From contig NZ_BLJG01000093.1 of NCBI RefSeq assembly GCF_009932375.1, positions 1 to 64,000 of the forward strand: 64,000 nt of DNA, read 5' to 3'. The position numbers were made by a program, and so were the translations under genes. This DNA comes from Pseudomonas juntendi (lineage in GTDB: Bacteria > Pseudomonadota > Gammaproteobacteria > Pseudomonadales > Pseudomonadaceae). Below are positions 54,416 to 64,000 of the stretch, one piece after another (positions within the stretch are counted from its first letter, which is position 1; every line of letters starts with the position of its first letter). Under the pieces are notes generated by a model. The model saw nothing but the letters and a program-made list of their open reading frames with translations. It did no database searches and was not told the DNA's origin.

Positions 54416-54628
54416 TCATTTTTCTTCGAGTACGGACCGGCCTTTTACGGCGCGCGGGCCGCGCCAGGCCCAGAACAACAAGCCGGGGATTGGCGCGTAG
54501 ACGACGAACACCACCCACAACATCTTGCGTTCGGCGCGCCGCTCACTGCCGATGATGTTCCAGATGGCCCAGATTTCCATGAGGATGACCAAGGCTGCGA
54601 CAATGATCCAGATCGTTCCGACTTCCAT
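54416..54628 (-). CDS. PLDc_N-type small membrane protein
   Basis: This 70-residue protein has two membrane segments (TIWIIVAALVILMEIWAIWN; MLWVVFVVYAPIPGLLFWAW) separated by a basic loop (SERRAERK). This is the pattern of the short PLD-nuclease N-terminal domain family, often seen alone. Function unknown. Confidence 0.75.
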   Translation of the reverse strand: MEVGTIWIIVAALVILMEIWAIWNIIGSERRAERKMLWVVFVVYAPIPGLLFWAWRGPRAVKGRSVLEEK

Positions 54629-54717
54629 AAGCGCTCTCTCTTTGCCGTGTAATGGCTTGGGTTGTTATTGACGCTGAGGGTTCAGATTGTTTTGACCACT
54701 CCTGCAGGTAACGCACC

Positions 54718-55188
54718 TCACTGCAGCGGCGCACGCTCCAGCGCCGCCTTCAATGCCGCGGCATCGGTGAACGCCTGCTGGCTCACCAATCTGCCTTCTT
54801 GCAACTGCAACCACTGCACCTGCTTTTGCTGCCCGGGGTAACGGCTGGCTACCCGCCCTTCCCGGTCGAGCAACACCCGGTAGCTGTAACCGCGCATGGC
54901 CGGGATGGCGAACAGCTTGCTGACCAACGCAGGCATGCGCTGGATGTCGGCGACGAACACGGCCTTGCGTGCTTCCAGGTAATCTTTGGGCGCGTCGGCC
55001 AGTGCAGCCTTGACCAACTTGGCGCCGTCCATGTCGCGCGCCACCAGTAGTACCCGGGTGTCCGCGCTCAGGGTGTAGGCCTGGTCATGCTGGTCGAGCA
55101 ACGTAAAGGGCGCGAGCGGTTCGCCCGGCTCCACGGCCGTGGCCAGCAATGGCAACAAGCTGAGCAACAAGGCAGCGGCGTATTTCAT
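54718..55188 (-). CDS. Periplasmic thioredoxin-fold-like protein
   Basis: The start at MKYAAALLLSLLPLLATAVE gives 156 residues with a signal peptide. The mature part (GEPLAPFTLLDQHDQAYTLS, VLLVARDMDGAKLVK, YRVLLDREGRVASRYPGQ) follows a peroxiredoxin/FixW-like fold, but no CxxC is present, so it cannot act as a normal thiol oxidoreductase. It may bind a partner or ligand. Five extra residues upstream are possible but lack the signal-peptide context. Confidence 0.72.
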   Translation of the reverse strand: MKYAAALLLSLLPLLATAVEPGEPLAPFTLLDQHDQAYTLSADTRVLLVARDMDGAKLVKAALADAPKDYLEARKAVFVADIQRMPALVSKLFAIPAMRGYSYRVLLDREGRVASRYPGQQKQVQWLQLQEGRLVSQQAFTDAAALKAALERAPLQ

Positions 55189-55369
55189 CGATAGGTTCCT
55201 CAAGGGCCAGGCGTTTCACGCAAGCGCCTATGGCACAGCATAGTGGGAAAGTCTGCAGCCATACAGGTTGCCTGAACACGACCTGTAATACGACACCGCC
55301 ACCGGGGAGATTGTCTTTCCTCCAGCCACCGGCCACACTCTGCGAGCCAGCCAGCAAGCGGAGTTCAGA

Positions 55370-56377
55370 GTGCCCACGCCACGCCAGTTCAGCAAGAAGA
55401 CCAGTACCAGCAACATGCTGCGGCTCAAGGCCAGCAGCGCCGATGCCCAGGCCCCTTATCAAGTCGATTTCGTGCTGCTCGAACACTTCTCCATGGCCAG
55501 TTTCACCGTGGCCATGGACGTGCTGGTCACGGCCAACCTGCTGCGTACCGACAGCTTCAGTTTCACCCCGCTGTCGCTGGACGGCGACCGCGTGCTCAGC
55601 GACCTTGGGCTGGAACTGGTGGCCACCGAATTGTCCCCCCAGGCGTTGAAGTCACCGGACCTGCTGGTCATCTGCGGGGGCTTGCGTACGCCGCTGAAAT
55701 ACCCGGTACTCGACCGCTTGCTGAGTGATTGCGCGGCCCATGGCATGGCCTTGGGTGGCTTGTGGAACGGCGCCTGGTTCCTGGGGCGCGCCGGGGTGCT
55801 GGATGACTATGGCTGCAGCGTTCACCCCGAGCAGCGTGCCAGTTTGTCCGAGCGCAGCCCGCAAACCCGCATTACTCCGGCCAGCTTCACCCTCGACCGT
55901 GACCGGCTCAGTGCCGCCAGCCCGAACGGCGCCATGGAACTGATGCTGGGGCTGGTGCGGCGCTTGTATGGTGACGGCCTGGCCGAAGGCGTGGAAGAAA
56001 TTCTGTCGTTCTCAGGCGCCCGTTACCGCCAGGTCGGGCCGGGGGCCAAGAAGTCCATGAGCCTGCACCTGCGTACCATTGTCGAACTGATGGAGAACAA
56101 CCTCGAGGAAACCCTCAGCCTCGACCAGCTGGCCGCCTACAGCGGGCGTTCACGGCGCCAGATCGACAGGTTGTTCCAGGCCCAGCTGGGCACATCGCCG
56201 CGGCGTTACTACATGGAGCTGCGCATTACCAAAAGCCGCAGGCTGCTGCAGTATTCCGACCTGTCGGTGATGGAAGTGGCGGTGGCTTGCGGCTTTGTTT
56301 CGGTGTCACATTTCAGCAAATGCTATGCGGCGTATTTTGGCTACCCGCCCTCGCGTGAGCAGCGGTTAGGCGACTGA
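55370..56377 (+). CDS. GlxA-type AraC-family regulator
   Basis: A GTG start gives 335 residues; ATG at 55415 is a shorter option. The N-terminal 190 residues are a DJ-1/PfpI-like domain (VDFVLLEHFSMASFTVAMDV, LLVICGGLRTP, GGLWNGAWFLGRAGVLD), with no nucleophilic Cys at the elbow (WNGAW). Two AraC helix-turn-helix motifs follow (LDQLAAYSGRSRRQIDRLFQ, MEVAVACGFVSVSHFSKCY). Relatives such as GbdR, CdhR and ArgR sense amine or amino-acid catabolites. The target here is unknown. Confidence 0.85.
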   Translation: MPTPRQFSKKTSTSNMLRLKASSADAQAPYQVDFVLLEHFSMASFTVAMDVLVTANLLRTDSFSFTPLSLDGDRVLSDLGLELVATELSPQALKSPDLLVICGGLRTPLKYPVLDRLLSDCAAHGMALGGLWNGAWFLGRAGVLDDYGCSVHPEQRASLSERSPQTRITPASFTLDRDRLSAASPNGAMELMLGLVRRLYGDGLAEGVEEILSFSGARYRQVGPGAKKSMSLHLRTIVELMENNLEETLSLDQLAAYSGRSRRQIDRLFQAQLGTSPRRYYMELRITKSRRLLQYSDLSVMEVAVACGFVSVSHFSKCYAAYFGYPPSREQRLGD

Positions 56378-56393
56378 GCAGGTTGGCGCAGCG

Positions 56394-57077
56394 TCAGGGG
56401 CGCTGCCCAACCTGGATGTAGCGCAGCACCGCATCACAGATCATCGCCTTGTGCCGCAGCTTGACCTGGTCATCCGACAGATCTATCTGGAAGATCTCGC
56501 CAAAGGTATGCCGGTTGGACACCCGGTAAAAACAGAACGAGCTCATCAGCATGTGCAGGTCGATCACCTCGATACCGCTACGGAACACCCCTTCTTCTAC
56601 CCCGCGGCGCAGCGTGTTGCCCAAGGCTTCGAGCACCAGGCTGCTCATTTCGCGAATAGCCGGGGACTGCTTGACGTATTCGCCGTAGTGGATGTTTTCG
56701 GTGCAGATGATCCGCACGAAGTCGACATTGCGGTCGTGGTGGTCGAAGGTGAACTCCACCAGCCTGCGGATCGCCTGGTCGGCCGGCAGTGACTCCAGGT
56801 CGAGGCTTTGCTCGGTCTTGCGAATATCGCCGTATAGCTTGACCAGGCATTCGCAATACAACTGCTCCTTGCTGCCGAAGTAGTAGTAGATCATGCGCTT
56901 GGACGTAGCCGTGCGTTCAGCGATGGCGTCCACGCGAGCCCCGGCCAGCCCTTGCTGAACGAATTCGTGGATGGCGGCCTGGAGGATATCCTCGCGGGTT
57001 TTCTCGGGGTTGTTCTTGCGCGTTCTGCGCCCCCCTTCGGTTTCAGGCTGGCCAAGGCCGACTACGGAATCACTCAT
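56394..57077 (-). CDS. TetR-family regulator
   Basis: This 227-residue protein starts at MSDSVVGLG; a GTG two codons earlier is an alternative. It has a helix-turn-helix at residues about 38-70 (GARVDAIAERTATSKRMIYYYF) and a C-terminal ligand domain of the TetR_C_33-like type (HDRNVDFVRIICTENIHYG). It lies beside the beta-propeller gene and near the ureidoglycine aminohydrolase gene, which it may control. Confidence 0.85.
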   Translation of the reverse strand: MSDSVVGLGQPETEGGRRTRKNNPEKTREDILQAAIHEFVQQGLAGARVDAIAERTATSKRMIYYYFGSKEQLYCECLVKLYGDIRKTEQSLDLESLPADQAIRRLVEFTFDHHDRNVDFVRIICTENIHYGEYVKQSPAIREMSSLVLEALGNTLRRGVEEGVFRSGIEVIDLHMLMSSFCFYRVSNRHTFGEIFQIDLSDDQVKLRHKAMICDAVLRYIQVGQRP

Positions 57078-57154
57078 ACCCACTCACAGGCTGTTTATTG
57101 GAATGTGGGGGATTATCCGTGAGCACGGCCGTGCAGGGAAGCACGCTGTTGCGG

Positions 57155-58033
57155 CTAGCGCTGGGCCGTGACCGGCTCTGCTGGCGGCGTCAGGTGCAAG
57201 ACACGGTCGCGTCCGCCCTCGGCCAGCAGGTAACCGCCCTTGCCGTCGGCGATGATGGCCTGGGGCGCCTTGAGAAACGTCAGCACCGTGTGCTGGCTGC
57301 CGTCGGCAGCGATGCGCAGCAGCCGGGCGCGGTGCGTGTTGTCCTCGCTGATCCACAGGCCACGCTGGTCGCAGTACAGGAACGTGGGGTTGCGCAAACC
57401 GTCGACCACCACCGGGTCGTTGCCATCGGCGGCCAGGGCGCGCACGGTGCCCTTGGCTTTTTCGGTGTACAACAGGTCGCCCCGACAGCGTGTCAGCCCT
57501 TCGGTTTCTGTCAGGCCGGAGCGCAGCACGTCCAGTTGCCCGCTCTGCCAGTCGTAGCGCATCAGGCGGCCGTTACCTTTGCGGTCTTCGATGGCATACA
57601 GGTGCTTGCCGTCGTTCCACAGCCCTTGCACGCTGTCGCCCTCGAACAACGGCGTGACCTTGCCATCGCGGGCCAGGCTGACGGGCGCGGCACCTCCCTC
57701 CTGGCTGAATACCCAACCGCCCTGGGCCGCGACCATGCCGTCGGGTTTGGACAGGTTATCGATGACTACCACCCGGGCGCCGTCGGCGGCGATCTTGAGG
57801 ATGCTGCCGCGGCCGTCGTCCAGCTCGCGGCTGACCAGCAGGCTGCCATCGGCTTGCGGCAGCAGTGACGCGGCCTTGGTCACGTCACCGTGCAGCACAC
57901 CAACTTTCCAACCTGCCGCGGCCTGCACCGGATAGAAGCTTTGCCAGGCGAAAAAGCCCAATGTGGCCACGAGCAGGCCAGTGGTGGCGGTGAAGACGAT
58001 TCGGGTGCTGCGCTTGCGCAGGATAGACGGCAT
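57155..58033 (-). CDS. SMP-30/NHL-like beta-propeller protein, membrane-anchored or secreted
   Basis: The start at MPSILRKRSTRIVFTATTG has AAGGAG upstream and gives 292 residues with an N-terminal hydrophobic segment (VFTATTGLLVATLGFFAW). Repeated blades follow (GSLLVSRELDDGRGSILKIAADGARVVV type units; about six). It resembles gluconolactonase/SMP-30 propellers without clear lactonase metal ligands. Probably periplasmic. Function unknown. Confidence 0.72.
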   Translation of the reverse strand: MPSILRKRSTRIVFTATTGLLVATLGFFAWQSFYPVQAAAGWKVGVLHGDVTKAASLLPQADGSLLVSRELDDGRGSILKIAADGARVVVIDNLSKPDGMVAAQGGWVFSQEGGAAPVSLARDGKVTPLFEGDSVQGLWNDGKHLYAIEDRKGNGRLMRYDWQSGQLDVLRSGLTETEGLTRCRGDLLYTEKAKGTVRALAADGNDPVVVDGLRNPTFLYCDQRGLWISEDNTHRARLLRIAADGSQHTVLTFLKAPQAIIADGKGGYLLAEGGRDRVLHLTPPAEPVTAQR

Positions 58034-58271
58034 AAGGGGGGCTCCTTGGAAATGCCGGGGGATCCTAACAAGGGAATGTGAAAAATATGTCGGAATTCTC
58101 TGATCGGTAGCCCCTGCGTGCGAACGCGCATTCAGCGATCGAATCCTGGGTATTCCAACATTTAATTTGTGCATGGCGTGCGCTCGACCCTATTCTGTCG
58201 CCACATCCCCTGCGCCGCACCGGCCGGTGCGGTTCACGGCACGGGGAGAGAACAACAAGTCGAGATTGTCC

Positions 58272-59108
58272 ATGTCGAACCATTCGTACTTCGCCCCCCA
58301 CGGTGGGCACCCGGCTCAAACCGAGCTGCTGACTGACCGTGCCATGTTCACCGAAGCCTACGCCGTCATCCCCAAAGGCGTGATGCGTGACATCGTCACC
58401 AGCCACTTGCCATTCTGGGACAAGATGCGCATGTGGGTCATCGCCCGCCCACTGACCGGTTTTGCCGAGACTTTCTCGCAGTACATCGTCGAAGTGGCCC
58501 CGGAAGGCGGCAGCGAACGCCCTGAGCTGGACCCCGATGCCGAGGCCGTGGTCTTCATCGTCGAAGGCGAACTGGACATCACCGTCGAAGGCAAGCACCA
58601 CACCCTGGTGCCAGGCGGCTACGCGTTCCTGGCGCCAGGCGCCGAGTGGAGCCTGCGCAACAACAGCAAAGCCAATGTCACCTTCCACTGGCTGCGCAAG
58701 CACTACCAGAAAGTCGAGGGCCTGGACGCACCTGAGTCGTTCGTGACCCACCGTGACAACGCCACCGTCATTGAAATGCCGGGCACCGAAGGCCGCTGGG
58801 TCACTACCCGCTTCGTCGACATGGCCGACATGCGTCACGACATGCATGTGAACATCGTCACCTTCCAGCCCGGCGGCGTGATCCCGTTCGCCGAAACCCA
58901 CGTGATGGAGCATGGCCTGTACGTGCTGGAAGGCAAGGCGGTGTACCGCCTGAACCAGGACTGGGTCGAAGTGGAAGCCGGCGACTTCATGTGGCTGCGC
59001 GCCTTCTGCCCGCAAGCCTGCTACGCAGGTGGCCCAGGCAAGTTCAGCTACCTGCTGTACAAGGACGTGAACCGTCACGTGCACCTGACACTGAACCCCA
59101 AGCGCTGA
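58272..59108 (+). CDS. allE: (S)-ureidoglycine aminohydrolase
   Basis: The start at MSNHSYFAPHGGHPAQTELL gives 278 residues. It is a double-cupin protein: residues about 80-130 (PDAEAVVFIVEGELDITVEG) and 195-265 (GGVIPFAETHVMEHGLYVLEG, with His/Glu/Gln metal ligands). This is the ureidoglycine aminohydrolase (AllE/UGHY) type, which releases ammonia from ureidoglycine to give ureidoglycolate in allantoin breakdown. No other allantoin genes are in the window. It is followed by a very strong terminator. Confidence 0.88.
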   Translation: MSNHSYFAPHGGHPAQTELLTDRAMFTEAYAVIPKGVMRDIVTSHLPFWDKMRMWVIARPLTGFAETFSQYIVEVAPEGGSERPELDPDAEAVVFIVEGELDITVEGKHHTLVPGGYAFLAPGAEWSLRNNSKANVTFHWLRKHYQKVEGLDAPESFVTHRDNATVIEMPGTEGRWVTTRFVDMADMRHDMHVNIVTFQPGGVIPFAETHVMEHGLYVLEGKAVYRLNQDWVEVEAGDFMWLRAFCPQACYAGGPGKFSYLLYKDVNRHVHLTLNPKR

Positions 59109-59142
59109 GGCACCGGGGCGCATGGCGCCCTGCTTCCGACAC

Positions 59143-59189
59143 AAGGCCGCCCCCGCAGGTTTGCGTGAACCTGCGGGGGCGGCCTTGTT
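59143..59189. terminator. Very strong bidirectional terminator
   Basis: AAGGCCGCCCCCGCAGGTT, loop TGCGTG, AACCTGCGGGGGCGGCCTT: 19 bp without mismatch, then GTTT. It separates allE from the convergent sodC. Confidence 0.85.
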
Positions 59190-59209
59190 TCAAGCGCACG
59201 GGCAAGCGT

Positions 59210-59725
59210 TCACTGCACGACCCCGCAGGCCACCCGGGCTCCACCGCCACCCAGCTTCTCGGGGTGGTCGCTGTGGTTGTCACCGCCGGCGTGCACCATC
59301 AGTGCATGGCCTTTGAAATCGGTGACCTTCAGCCGCGGCGCGAGGACCGGATAGGTGGCCTTGCCATCAGCCCCCACATACAGCGCCGGCAAGTCACCGC
59401 GATGACCGCTGTCATCATAGGGGCCTTTGTGGGCGTTGCTGGAATCCGGGTCCCAGTGCCCGCCCGCAGCGCCCGCTGGCACAGGCTTGCCGCCGTCTTG
59501 CGCCGGTGCGCACGAGGCGTTCTGGTGGAGGTGGAAGCCGTGCACACCTGGCGGCAGGTCCTTCAGGTCGGGGGTGAGCAACGTGCCATATTTGTTCTGC
59601 TCGATGCTGATAGTGCCAATGGACGTGCCAGGGCCGTCGGGGCCGGCCAGCTTGAGTTCGACCGTTTCGGCCGCCTGGGCCAACCCGGCGCTGGCCAGTA
59701 AAGCGACAAATGCAGCTGTTTTCAT
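59210..59725 (-). CDS. sodC: Periplasmic Cu/Zn superoxide dismutase
   Basis: This 171-residue protein has a signal peptide (MKTAAFVALLASAGLAQA), copper/zinc ligands in VHGFHLHQN, GGHWDP, NAHKGPYDD-SGHRGDLP and LMVHAGGDNHSD, and the disulfide pair Cys in NASCAPAQ and RVACGVV. It removes superoxide in the periplasm. Confidence 0.93.
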   Translation of the reverse strand: MKTAAFVALLASAGLAQAAETVELKLAGPDGPGTSIGTISIEQNKYGTLLTPDLKDLPPGVHGFHLHQNASCAPAQDGGKPVPAGAAGGHWDPDSSNAHKGPYDDSGHRGDLPALYVGADGKATYPVLAPRLKVTDFKGHALMVHAGGDNHSDHPEKLGGGGARVACGVVQ

Positions 59726-59838
59726 AGTGCGTCTCCATGGCTTGGGTTGCTGGGCGTACTGCCCACGTTAACGGTGGGACTGCACGGCCCTGCCAGACAT
59801 TCCGCCCCGCCACAGCCTGAAACACTTTTCTCGTTGGG

Positions 59839-60720
59839 CTAGATGCCGCCCCCGGCCAGCAATTGAGTCATGACCTCGGCCAAGGCCTTGACCATGATGT
59901 CAGCGGTCGGCCGGTGCACAATGACGATTTCATAGCTATCGATCTCCGGCAGCCCCTGCCCCTCGCCCAGCACCCGGTGCTCGCCTGTCGCCGCGCGCGG
60001 CGGGAGCAAACTGACGCCCATGCCATCGGCCACGGCCGCCTGGATGCCACTGAGGCTGGAACTGGTGAAGCTGATACGCCAGCGCCGGCCCATGCCCTCG
60101 ATGGCATTGATCATGTCTTCGCGGTACAGGCCGCGTGGCGGAAAGGTCACCAGCGGAATCGGGTCCAGCTCGAACGCCGGCGCGCGGGCACTGTCGATCC
60201 ACTGCAGGCGCTCTGGCCAGCATGCCACGCCCTCGCGGGTGTTGCGCCGCTGCTTGAGCAGCACCAGGTCGAGCTCACCGTTGTCGTAGGCCTGGCTGAG
60301 GTCGCGGCACAGGCCGCTGGTCACCTCCAGCTTTACCTGCGGGTGCAGGCGGCTGAACGCCGCCAGCGCATTGGTGGTCCGCCCGCCGACGAAGTCTTCC
60401 GGCACACCCAGGCGCACGGTGGTGCCGACCATGGCCCCGGCCAAGGCTTCGAGCATCTGGTCGTTCAGCGCCAGCATATGCCGGGCATAGCCCAGCAGGG
60501 TCTGCCCGGCGTCGGTTGGCAGCACGTCGCGGTTGCCGCGTACCAGTAACCGGTGGCCAACCATGTCCTCCAGGCGGCGAACCTTCTGGCTGATGGTCGA
60601 CTGGGTGGAATGCAGGCGCGCGGCCGCGGTGGTGAAACTGCCGCAATCGGCCACCACCACCGTGGCGCGCAACAGGTCAAGGTCGAACAGGGCCCTATTC
60701 GATTTCGCGCTATTGGACAT
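59839..60720 (-). CDS. LysR-family transcriptional regulator
   Basis: ATG at 60720 (MSNSAKSNRALFDLDLLRA) gives 293 residues; an in-frame TTG four codons upstream is less likely. It has an N-terminal winged helix (GSFTTAAARLHSTQSTISQK) and an effector domain (VRLGVPEDFVGGRTTNALAAF). It lies after ggt on the same strand with its own leader. Target unknown. Confidence 0.87.
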   Translation of the reverse strand: MSNSAKSNRALFDLDLLRATVVVADCGSFTTAAARLHSTQSTISQKVRRLEDMVGHRLLVRGNRDVLPTDAGQTLLGYARHMLALNDQMLEALAGAMVGTTVRLGVPEDFVGGRTTNALAAFSRLHPQVKLEVTSGLCRDLSQAYDNGELDLVLLKQRRNTREGVACWPERLQWIDSARAPAFELDPIPLVTFPPRGLYREDMINAIEGMGRRWRISFTSSSLSGIQAAVADGMGVSLLPPRAATGEHRVLGEGQGLPEIDSYEIVIVHRPTADIMVKALAEVMTQLLAGGGI

Positions 60721-60789
60721 CTTGGTATTCAACTAATGAATGACAAGACAGACTTCTATCACGCTATCCCAGGCCCTGCAACGCCCCGC

Positions 60790-62580
60790 TCAGTCGCCGA
60801 GGGCGACCCCTTCGCGCCGCGGATCGGCCCCTCCGGCCCAGCCGTCAGCCGTGCGCTGGATGATCTGCATGCCGCTGGTCATGGTCATTGGCGTGACCTC
60901 GTGGCCCCAGGCCGCCAACTGGCGGACCAGTGCCGGGCTGGCCAGCCCTGCTTCCACTTCCGTGCCGGCATTGCGGCTGCCGAAATTGGGCAGGCCGGCA
61001 GCCTGCTGCGGGTCCAGCTGCCAATCCAGCAGGCCGAGCAGTGCCTTGTTCACGTAACCGATGATCTGTGAGCCCCCCGGCGAACCCAGGCTGGCCACCA
61101 GCTCCCCGCTAGCGCGGGAAAATACCAGAGTCGGCGCCATGGCCGACAGCGGCCGCTTGCCAGGTTGTACCCGGTTGGCCACAGGCCGGCCACGCTCCTG
61201 CGCGATGAACGAAAAGTCGGTCAGGGTGTTGTTGAGCAGGAAGCCTCTGACCATCACGTGCGCGCCGAACGCGGCCTCGACCGAGGTGGTCATGGCCAGG
61301 GCATGACCGCTGTCATCCACTGCGCTCAGGTGCGAGGTAGAAATGCGCAGGGGCGAGCGGTCCGGTGCCAGGGCCAGGTCGACACCAGGCGGCTGGCCTG
61401 GGCGCGCACGTTTCATGCTGTGTGCCCCGATCAAGGCGGCGCGGCTGGCCAGGTAGGCCGGGTGGGTGAGGGCCTTGACCGGCACGGGCACATAATCGCT
61501 GTCTGCCAGGTACTGAGCGCGGTCGGCATAGGCCAGGCGCTCGGCCTCGGCGACCAGGTGCACGGCCATTGGCGCTGCTTCAGTGCCCGCCGGGGATGAA
61601 GTGGGCTGCGGCCGCAACCCAGCCAGGTCATGCGCAGGCACGGCCCGTTGAGCGGCTTCAAGGATGCCCAGGGTCTGCAACACCGTTACCCCGCCGGAAG
61701 ACGGCGGCGGCACGCCGCAAATTTGCCAGGCCTTGTAGGGGCCGCATACCGGCTCGCGCTGCCTGGCCTGGTACTGCTGCAAGTCCTGCAGCGACAGGTA
61801 ACCGGGATTGGCATGGCTGCGCACCTGGGCCACCATGGCCTGGGCAATCTCGCCGCTGTAGAACACATCGGCGCCGTGCGCAGCGATCAGCTCCAGGGTT
61901 TGGGCAAGCGCCGGGTTGCGCAGGGTAGCCCCCACTGGCAAGGGCCTGCCCTGTTCATCCAGAAAGTAACGCGCCATGGCCGGTGACTGGGCAATGAACG
62001 GGTCACCCGCTATCAACGTGTGCAAGCGCGGGGAAACCGCAAAGCCGCTGCGGGCCAACGCGATGGCCGGTGCAAACAGGTCGCGCCAGGGCAGCTTGCC
62101 ATAGCGCTGGTGGGCCATCTGCAACGCCCGCAGCACACCCGGCACCCCCACCGAGCGGCCACCGATCTGCGCCTGCCGGAACGGCATCGGCTCACCATCG
62201 GCCTGCAGAAACAGTTGTTCCGTGACCCCCGCCGGGGCTGCCTCGCGGCCGTCGAATGCCTGCACGCGCTCGCCATCCCAATACAGGATGAAAGCCCCAC
62301 CGCCAATGCCACTGGACTGCGGCTCGACCAGGGTCAGCACCATTTGCATGGCGATGGCAGCGTCGATGGCGCTGCCACCGGCCCGCAGTATCGCCCGCCC
62401 CGCTTCGCTGGCCAGCGGGTTGGCAGCGGCCACCATGTGCCGGCTGGCGAGCACCGGCTGCAGGCCGGTGCGGTAGCCGGAAGCCAGTTCCGGTGCAACT
62501 GGCAGCGCCTGGTCGGCCTTCGCCGCCCCGCTGGCAGCCAGCAGCCACAGGGCCACGAGCAGTGGCTTGGAAAATGTCAT
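60790..62580 (-). CDS. ggt: Gamma-glutamyltranspeptidase
   Basis: This 596-residue periplasmic Ntn-hydrolase precursor has a signal peptide (MTFSKPLLVALWLLAASGAAKA) and the self-cleavage threonine in STSHLSAVDDSGHALAMTTS (near residue 413). SLGSPGGSQIIG near the end forms the oxyanion hole. It cleaves glutathione and other gamma-glutamyl compounds. Length and motifs are normal. Confidence 0.93.
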   Translation of the reverse strand: MTFSKPLLVALWLLAASGAAKADQALPVAPELASGYRTGLQPVLASRHMVAAANPLASEAGRAILRAGGSAIDAAIAMQMVLTLVEPQSSGIGGGAFILYWDGERVQAFDGREAAPAGVTEQLFLQADGEPMPFRQAQIGGRSVGVPGVLRALQMAHQRYGKLPWRDLFAPAIALARSGFAVSPRLHTLIAGDPFIAQSPAMARYFLDEQGRPLPVGATLRNPALAQTLELIAAHGADVFYSGEIAQAMVAQVRSHANPGYLSLQDLQQYQARQREPVCGPYKAWQICGVPPPSSGGVTVLQTLGILEAAQRAVPAHDLAGLRPQPTSSPAGTEAAPMAVHLVAEAERLAYADRAQYLADSDYVPVPVKALTHPAYLASRAALIGAHSMKRARPGQPPGVDLALAPDRSPLRISTSHLSAVDDSGHALAMTTSVEAAFGAHVMVRGFLLNNTLTDFSFIAQERGRPVANRVQPGKRPLSAMAPTLVFSRASGELVASLGSPGGSQIIGYVNKALLGLLDWQLDPQQAAGLPNFGSRNAGTEVEAGLASPALVRQLAAWGHEVTPMTMTSGMQIIQRTADGWAGGADPRREGVALGD

Positions 62581-62695
62581 CGCGTGCTTCCTGCTTCACC
62601 CATTCAGCCCGCCACTGTGGGTCATGGCCAAACCCGAGTTCAAGCTTTTGCGCGATTTTCCTGGCTCCCGGCCTCGTCAGCGGGAGGCGGCAGCC

Positions 62696-64000
<1,305 letters not shown>

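Overview
The window looks like a chromosome segment of the Pseudomonas putida group. It is GC-rich throughout, carries Pseudomonas-type REP hairpins, and holds genes typical of that group: a full malonate decarboxylase operon, pobA, ggt, a cobW-cobN-chelatase operon behind a cobalamin riboswitch, and a FecI/FecR/TonB receptor set. No rRNA, tRNA or CRISPR array was recognised. All assignments are by eye from sequence and remembered family signatures; nothing was searched.

Region 1 (1-15756) is an apparently horizontally acquired biosynthetic cluster, cut by the left edge. A methyltransferase end and an MFS exporter precede a ThDP enzyme resembling PigD and a reductase-aminotransferase fusion resembling PigE, the prodigiosin enzymes that build the alkyl-pyrroline ring. 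After a terminator and a new promoter region come a MoeZ-like activating enzyme with rhodanese domain, a JAMM protease and a CysO-like sulfur carrier ending in Gly-Gly, all close to the actinobacterial cysteine (CysO) system. Then follow a double CaiB-type protein, an AMP-forming ligase, an atypical acyl-CoA dehydrogenase, a second MFS and a GH88-like protein. No prodigiosin bipyrrole or PigC genes are present. I read it as a pathway making a sulfur-containing pyrroline or related small molecule from an acyl chain, and I know of no described system with this combination.

Region 2 (15757-16552) is a scar: a short toxin-like tail coupled to a small possible immunity gene, and a 5'-truncated tssA (type VI secretion) remnant. 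Region 3 (16610-27828) holds uvrA2, fecI-fecR-TonB receptor behind a Fur-like box, an MFS/HlyD efflux pair and another MFS. Region 4 (27858-35200, minus strand) is mdcABCDEGH-madLM, with a REP element inside the mdcB reading frame. Region 5 (35530-44440) has two acyl-CoA catabolic genes, a LysR regulator, a DUF2790 protein, a trmK-like gene, a RidA-family gene, rlhA and a sigma-54 activator.

Region 6 (44547-51400, minus strand) is the cobaltochelatase operon: promoter, cobalamin riboswitch, cobW, cobN, chlI and a VWA reading frame joined to chlI by what looks like a textbook programmed -1 frameshift site. Region 7 (51438-64000) contains truncated ilvE and EamA genes, small envelope proteins, a GlxA-like AraC regulator, TetR, a beta-propeller protein, ureidoglycine aminohydrolase, sodC, LysR, ggt and pobA.
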